Positions 7,036 to 9,954 of a DNA stretch of 9,954 nucleotides are shown piece by piece. Position 1 is the stretch's first letter; every line of letters begins with the position of its first letter. The notes under the pieces are model-generated. The model had not been told where the DNA came from. It did no database searches and saw only the letters and a list, made by a program, of their open reading frames with translations. Both the position numbers and the translations under genes were made by a program. Where the stretch lies: positions 1 to 9,954 of the forward strand of contig JAOAEH010000020.1 of assembly GCA_026416895.1 (NCBI GenBank), written 5' to 3'. This DNA comes from Elusimicrobiales bacterium (GTDB lineage Bacteria; Elusimicrobiota; Elusimicrobia; Elusimicrobiales; UBA9959).

Positions 7036-7044
7036 TGATAAAAT
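7036..7044 (+). promoter_or_regulatory. Possible extended -10 promoter for tRNA-Arg
   Basis: The sequence TG-A-TAAAAT fits an extended -10 element (TG one base before the hexamer). It lies just after the trxB stop and would start transcription near 7051, about 8 bases before the mature tRNA. No good -35 box is present at the matching distance, as is usual for extended -10 promoters. In DNA this AT-rich the match could be chance. Confidence 0.4.
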
Positions 7045-7058
7045 ATTTATTAAATATT

Positions 7059-7130
7059 GCCCCCATAGCTTAATGGATAAAGCAACTGCCTTCTAAGCAG
7101 TTGATCCAGGTTCGATTCCTGGTGGGGGTA
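7059..7130 (+). tRNA. tRNA-Arg, anticodon TCT
   Basis: A complete 72-base cloverleaf can be folded. The acceptor strands 7059-7065 and 7123-7129 form 7 pairs, the first being G-U. The D arm is 7068-7083 (GCTT/AAGC), the anticodon stem ACTGC/GCAGT at 7085-7089 and 7097-7101 with loop CTTCTAA, a 4-base variable loop follows, and the T arm is CCAGG-TTCGATT-CCTGG (7106-7122). The anticodon TCT is at 7092-7094 and reads AGA/AGG, the arginine codons favoured throughout this AT-rich window. The discriminator is A at 7130. The CCA end is not encoded, so it must be added after transcription. The gene sits between trxB (26 bases) and a lipoprotein gene (12 bases) on the same strand, so it may be processed out of a longer transcript. 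Confidence 0.97.
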
Positions 7131-7142
7131 TTTTTAAATTAA

Positions 7143-7934
7143 ATGAAATTTTATACTTTTAAAAAAAAGAAAATTTTATTAATAGGATTATTCATTTTTA
7201 GCAGTTGTTCTGAAAAAGTATTAGAACAAGCAAACAAACTTTATGAAGAAAACAAATTTAATGAAGCAATTTCTTACTATGAAAAATATTTACAAATATC
7301 AAAAAATCATATAAAACTCGAAGAAGCTTTATATAAAGTTGGAATAATATATAGCGTTTTTTTAAATAATTGTCAAAAATCGAAAAAATATTTTGAAACG
7401 ATAGTTAAAGATTTTCCAAATTCAAAATACAAAGAAGAAGCCTATTTCAGAGCAATTTTTTGTCCAAATTATTTTTATCCTGCCTATAAAAAAATAATAC
7501 TAGGCGATAGTCAAAGCTTTGGAAAAAATGCAAAAGAAGTAATAATTATAAAGAATAAAACATTTTCTCAAATTGATTTAATATCAGAAATATATGCTGG
7601 GAAAAAATTATTAACAAAGATAAATAAAAAATATATCCTTAAAAATCTTGATTTTTTAGAAAAAACAAAAAACTCAACCCAAACAATATTAAAGTATCCT
7701 ATATTTGATAAAATATATAAAGAGTCTGATGGAACTATAGTAGAAATGCAAACAAATAAAGTCATAAATACAAAAGCGGGGGTTTTTAAAAATTGTATAG
7801 TTATAAAAAAAACACCACCTAGTTCTAATACATCCACAATTTATTATTTAGCTCCTGAAATTGGCAAAATTTTAATTAGTTCTTTATATGAAAATAAAGA
7901 AACTAGAATTATGGAAATAATATCATATGAGTGA
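7143..7934 (+). CDS. Predicted TPR-containing lipoprotein
   Basis: Residues 1-22 form a lipoprotein signal peptide: lysines at 7-10, hydrophobic core 11-19 and lipobox FSSC with lipidated Cys22. Two tetratricopeptide-like repeats follow at about 25-54 (ANKLYEENKFNEAISYYEKYL) and about 58-92 (KVGIIY...YFETIVKDFPNS), the arrangement seen in the N-terminal part of BamD/YbgF-type envelope proteins. A second region, about 180-262, is probably a beta-rich domain (GVFKNCIVIKK, IYYLAPEIGKI, ETRIMEII). It resembles a motif common in bacterial periplasmic proteins, with the order AGxFxxC...YYxPxxG, but I cannot name the family. At 263 residues it is too different to call BamD. The ATG at 7143 is the only start giving the signal peptide; no Shine-Dalgarno sequence precedes it, and the gene begins 12 bases after the tRNA. 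It overlaps the nuclease gene by 8 bases. A protein-interaction role in the outer envelope is inferred. Confidence 0.85.
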   Translation: MKFYTFKKKKILLIGLFIFSSCSEKVLEQANKLYEENKFNEAISYYEKYLQISKNHIKLEEALYKVGIIYSVFLNNCQKSKKYFETIVKDFPNSKYKEEAYFRAIFCPNYFYPAYKKIILGDSQSFGKNAKEVIIIKNKTFSQIDLISEIYAGKKLLTKINKKYILKNLDFLEKTKNSTQTILKYPIFDKIYKESDGTIVEMQTNKVINTKAGVFKNCIVIKKTPPSSNTSTIYYLAPEIGKILISSLYENKETRIMEIISYE

Positions 7935-9144
7935 TTATCTTCAAGATAGTATTTTTAATTATAACCCACAAAAAAATGATTTCAAAAGCAATGATATAAA
8001 AGATCAATCCTTTATTTTTTCCTATTCAAAAATGTCTCTTTACAATGAATGTCCTTTGAAATATAAATTTAAATACATTGATAAAGTCCCAGAAAAACCA
8101 AAAAAATTCTTTTTTATTGGAAGAGTTATACACTCAGCTTTAGAGTTTTTCTTCTCTTATGTGCCTCCTCCTACACTTGAAGATATTATTCAGTTTGCAA
8201 TAAATGAATGGAAAAAAAATTCGTGGTATGAAAAAGGATATGCATCAGAAGAATATGAAAAAATTGATCTACAAAAAATACTAACTATTCTCAAAAACTT
8301 TTATTCTAAACATAGCGAAAACAAAAAACTTCCATTTCTTTTAGAATATTCTACATATGTAACAATAAATGGATATAAATTTATGATAATTGCAGATAAA
8401 ATAGAATATCTTGGAAATGGAAAAATTGTAATTATAGATTATAAAACTGGAAAAGAAGGAGAAAGATCACCTCATCAACTATATTTTTATCAAAAGATAT
8501 GTGAATCTGACCCAAATATAATAAAAAAAATAGAGGAAAAATATTCAGAAAAAGTTTCATCTGTAGAAGTTGAAAGTATGATATATTATTATGTAGAAAA
8601 TCTAAAAGAAATAAAATATCCAAGAGCTAAAGATTCAGAAATAGAAAAATTCTGGAATGAAGCTATATTAGTAATAGAAAATATTTTGTCAAATAACTTT
8701 ACACCAAATCCATCAGAAAAAGCATGTAGATGGTGTGATTATAAAAACATATGTCATATTTATTCAAACAAAACAAACAAAATTGAACAATTACTTGAAG
8801 ATTACCTAAAACTTAATGAAGAAATTGAAAAACTAAAAACTAAAGTTCAACAAATAGAATTAGAGCTAATTAATGAAATGAAGAAAGAAAAAAAATTTAT
8901 AATTAACAATGGTAAAAAAATATTAAAAATAGAAAAAAAACCAAAAACTGAGGATATAATAAATAACAAAGAGAAAATAAAACAAATTTTAAAAGAATAT
9001 GGAATATATGAAAAACTAACAAGATTAACCTTATCAAGTGTTGTAGAACTATTAGAGGATCCAACTACACCACAAGAATTAATAAATAAATTATTAGAAT
9101 TTATAAATGAAGAAGAAAAAATTTCCATAAAAGATATCACTTAA
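7927..9144 (+). CDS. PD-(D/E)XK nuclease of the RecB/Cas4/AddB type with Fe-S cysteines and C-terminal coiled coil
   Basis: This 405-residue protein has a RecB-like nuclease core at about 29-280. Motifs are YSKMSLYNECPLKYKF (33-48), G65...H69 (IGRVIH), the metal-binding Asp157 (IIADKIE), the catalytic D171-Y-K173 in IIDYKTG, and the following HQLYFYQ (183-189). Cys42 together with Cys267, Cys270 and Cys276 (C-x2-C-x5-C) forms the layout that holds a [4Fe-4S] cluster in Cas4 and AddB. All catalytic residues are present, so it should be an active, probably DNA-end-processing, nuclease. Residues about 283-325 form a heptad-rich coiled coil. A lysine/glutamate-rich tail of unknown fold runs to 405, and standalone Cas4 proteins lack such a tail. 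No helicase, cas or phage gene is in the window. It begins inside the end of the TPR-lipoprotein gene (8-base overlap) without a clear ribosome site. DNA repair is likely; the substrate is unknown. Confidence 0.87.
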   Translation: MSDYLQDSIFNYNPQKNDFKSNDIKDQSFIFSYSKMSLYNECPLKYKFKYIDKVPEKPKKFFFIGRVIHSALEFFFSYVPPPTLEDIIQFAINEWKKNSWYEKGYASEEYEKIDLQKILTILKNFYSKHSENKKLPFLLEYSTYVTINGYKFMIIADKIEYLGNGKIVIIDYKTGKEGERSPHQLYFYQKICESDPNIIKKIEEKYSEKVSSVEVESMIYYYVENLKEIKYPRAKDSEIEKFWNEAILVIENILSNNFTPNPSEKACRWCDYKNICHIYSNKTNKIEQLLEDYLKLNEEIEKLKTKVQQIELELINEMKKEKKFIINNGKKILKIEKKPKTEDIINNKEKIKQILKEYGIYEKLTRLTLSSVVELLEDPTTPQELINKLLEFINEEEKISIKDIT

Positions 9145-9183
9145 TAGGACCAATTTACCAAAAAAAAATAGTACATTTATTTC

Positions 9184-9212
9184 TTGAATACTATTTGTAA
9201 TTTAATTAAAAT
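9184..9212 (+). promoter_or_regulatory. Sigma70-type promoter for the small secreted protein
   Basis: TTGAAT (9184-9189) and TAAAAT (9207-9212) are separated by 17 bases, the optimum spacing. Transcription would start near 9219, giving a leader of about a dozen bases that is almost entirely the ribosome site. It is the best promoter match in the window and lies in the longest intergenic gap (9145-9231), where nothing else was seen, including no clear terminator for the nuclease gene. Confidence 0.6.
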
Positions 9213-9219
9213 AATTACT

Positions 9220-9227
9220 AGGAGGAG
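9220..9227 (+). promoter_or_regulatory. Strong Shine-Dalgarno sequence setting the start at 9232
   Basis: AGGAGGAG precedes the ATG at 9232, with 6 bases between GGAGG and the codon. An in-frame TTG at 9184 would extend the protein by 16 residues, but it has no ribosome site, coincides with the -35 box and would spoil the signal peptide, so 9232 is chosen. Confidence 0.9.
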
Positions 9228-9231
9228 TAAA

Positions 9232-9645
9232 ATGATTAAAAAAATAATCTCAGTTTTAACCATATTAACAAATTTAATAACAATAAATCAACCAATATTT
9301 GCAAACTCAGCATTAGAAAATGCAAAATCTATCACCTCTAATCAAACTAATTTCGATGGATCTTCTTATCAACCAAAACAATATATAACTAATATTCCAA
9401 ATCCAAAGTCACCAATAGAAGCTAAATTAAATCAAACTGAAGAAAAACCAACATTTATAGATAAACTTGCTCAAGATATAAATGACAATAAAAAAAGTTA
9501 TATAACAACTCTGGGAGCTGGTGGTTTATTAGGATTTCTAATTGGAGGTTCTTTAGGAGCTATTATAGGAATTGCTGCAATCTTTACCTTTGTAGTTGTT
9601 CAGAGATCAGATTATATTGATAACTTTGTAAAACCAAAAAAATAA
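9232..9645 (+). CDS. Small secreted/membrane protein with C-terminal glycine-rich helix, unknown function
   Basis: From the ATG at 9232 the protein has 137 residues. Residues 1-25 are a Sec signal peptide (MIKK, then a hydrophobic core) with a probable signal-peptidase-I site after the Ala-Asn of IFAN-SAL, about residue 25. The mature part is a polar Asn/Gln/Lys/Pro-rich stretch (about 26-90), probably disordered. A hydrophobic segment at about 94-118 (GAGGLLGFLIGGSLGAIIG, then AAIFTFVVV) follows, with glycines spaced as in glycine-zipper helices, then a charged tail ending KPKK. It may be anchored by that helix with the N-terminal part in the periplasm, or self-associate in a membrane. I do not recognise a family. 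It has its own good promoter and the strongest ribosome site in the window, which suggests high or separate expression, and it converges with the AMMECR1-domain gene 5 bases downstream. Confidence 0.82.
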   Translation: MIKKIISVLTILTNLITINQPIFANSALENAKSITSNQTNFDGSSYQPKQYITNIPNPKSPIEAKLNQTEEKPTFIDKLAQDINDNKKSYITTLGAGGLLGFLIGGSLGAIIGIAAIFTFVVVQRSDYIDNFVKPKK

Positions 9646-9650
9646 GTACA

Positions 9651-9954
9651 CTACTCTATTATTTTTTCTACAGTATAAACATAAATCTCTGTTTGTGAAT
9701 CAAAGAGATATTTATATTCTATTCCAACTTTTTCATTTAAAAGAGAAAAAAGAAAATCTTCTTTGTTAGAAAAATGTTCCCATACTTGCGGCAAATAAGT
9801 GCCACTTTTATTACCTCTTTTAACATAAACCCCATGAAAATTTTCTTTTATCTCAGATAAATCCTTTATTTTTATTAAAGGAGATAATAAAGATATTTCT
9901 ATATTTATTTTTTTAAACTCATCTTTTGATAATGGTTCGAATCTAGGATCTTCA
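9651..9954 (-). CDS. AMMECR1-domain protein (AmmeMemoRadiSam system protein A), C-terminal 100 residues
   Basis: On the minus strand a frame open at the right edge runs from 9953 to the TAG at 9651-9653, giving 100 residues. It starts EDPRFEPLSKDEF, then INIEISLLSP, ENFHGVYVKRG, GTYLPQVWEHF, EDFLFSLLNEKVGI and a final EIYVYTVEKI. These match, in order, the conserved blocks of the AMMECR1 domain (DPRFxPL, IEISVLSP, HGvxv, LPQV, FLxxLxxKAGL). The LRGCIG block expected before DPRF lies outside the window. In bacteria and archaea this domain often accompanies a Memo-like protein and a radical-SAM protein (the AmmeMemoRadiSam set); the biochemical function is, as far as I know, not settled. Those partners, if present, would lie to the right. 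The gene converges with the small secreted protein. Confidence 0.9.
   Translation of the reverse strand, partial: EDPRFEPLSKDEFKKINIEISLLSPLIKIKDLSEIKENFHGVYVKRGNKSGTYLPQVWEHFSNKEDFLFSLLNEKVGIEYKYLFDSQTEIYVYTVEKIIE

Noticed and set aside
8847..9140. 97-codon minus-strand frame over the nuclease C-terminal region
   Set aside because: Hydrophobic mirror of the Lys/Glu-rich coiled coil; no independent start signal.
9685..9709. Imperfect hairpin (ATCTCT...AGAGAT, 9 pairs with a 2-base bulge) downstream of the secreted-protein gene
   Set aside because: It lies inside the AMMECR1 coding frame and is followed by a mixed A/T stretch, not a T-run, so it is not a convincing terminator.
1..9954. Search by eye for CRISPR arrays, direct repeats, insertion-sequence ends and attachment sites
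   Set aside because: No spaced repeats, transposase, integrase or terminal inverted repeats were seen; although the nuclease is Cas4-like, nothing links it to a CRISPR locus here.

Overview
The window is a compact, very AT-rich stretch of bacterial chromosome that uses the standard code: TGA serves as a stop, for example at the end of trxB, and Trp is TGG. There are two lipobox-type lipoproteins, one other secreted protein, and a set of fermentation and redox enzymes typical of anaerobes: an iron-dependent alcohol dehydrogenase, an ADP-forming acyl-CoA synthetase, a PfkB sugar kinase and thioredoxin reductase. This suggests an anaerobic, low-GC bacterium, probably with two membranes. An uncultivated Elusimicrobiota-like or similar gut lineage is a guess only; nothing here fixes the phylum. 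No phage, IS, CRISPR or conjugation genes are visible.

Layout. Minus strand, 3588 to 1: PfkB-family phosphosugar kinase, then a fused beta-alpha ADP-forming acetate/acyl-CoA synthetase, then a partial Fe-alcohol dehydrogenase. These three are almost contiguous and form one fermentation operon. A 47-base divergent gap (3589-3635) separates it from a long plus-strand run: cutA, a two-helix DUF4321-like membrane protein, a Maf nucleotide pyrophosphatase, an unrecognised lipoprotein, queD, trxB, tRNA-Arg(TCT), a TPR lipoprotein and a PD-(D/E)XK nuclease with Fe-S cysteines. Most joints are 4-13 base overlaps or gaps under 30 bases, so this looks like one or two transcription units, with a likely extra promoter before the tRNA. 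After an 87-base gap with a good sigma70-type promoter comes a small secreted glycine-rich protein. It converges, 5 bases away, with the 3' part of an AMMECR1-domain gene (AmmeMemoRadiSam system protein A) that runs off the right edge.

Function. The minus-strand genes plausibly take a sugar phosphate into glycolysis and dispose of the end products: acyl-CoA to acid plus ATP, and aldehyde to alcohol with NAD(P)H oxidation. The plus-strand genes are a mixed housekeeping set: metal tolerance (CutA), nucleotide-pool cleaning (Maf), queuosine precursor (QueD), thiol redox (TrxB), tRNA and DNA repair or recombination. No clearly new multi-gene system is visible. The points worth a second look are the permuted synthetase, the two lipoproteins (one with a peptidase-like layout but no catalytic motif), the solo Cas4/AddB-like nuclease with a long C-terminal extension, the small secreted protein with its own strong signals, and the mixture of strong Shine-Dalgarno and SD-less starts.
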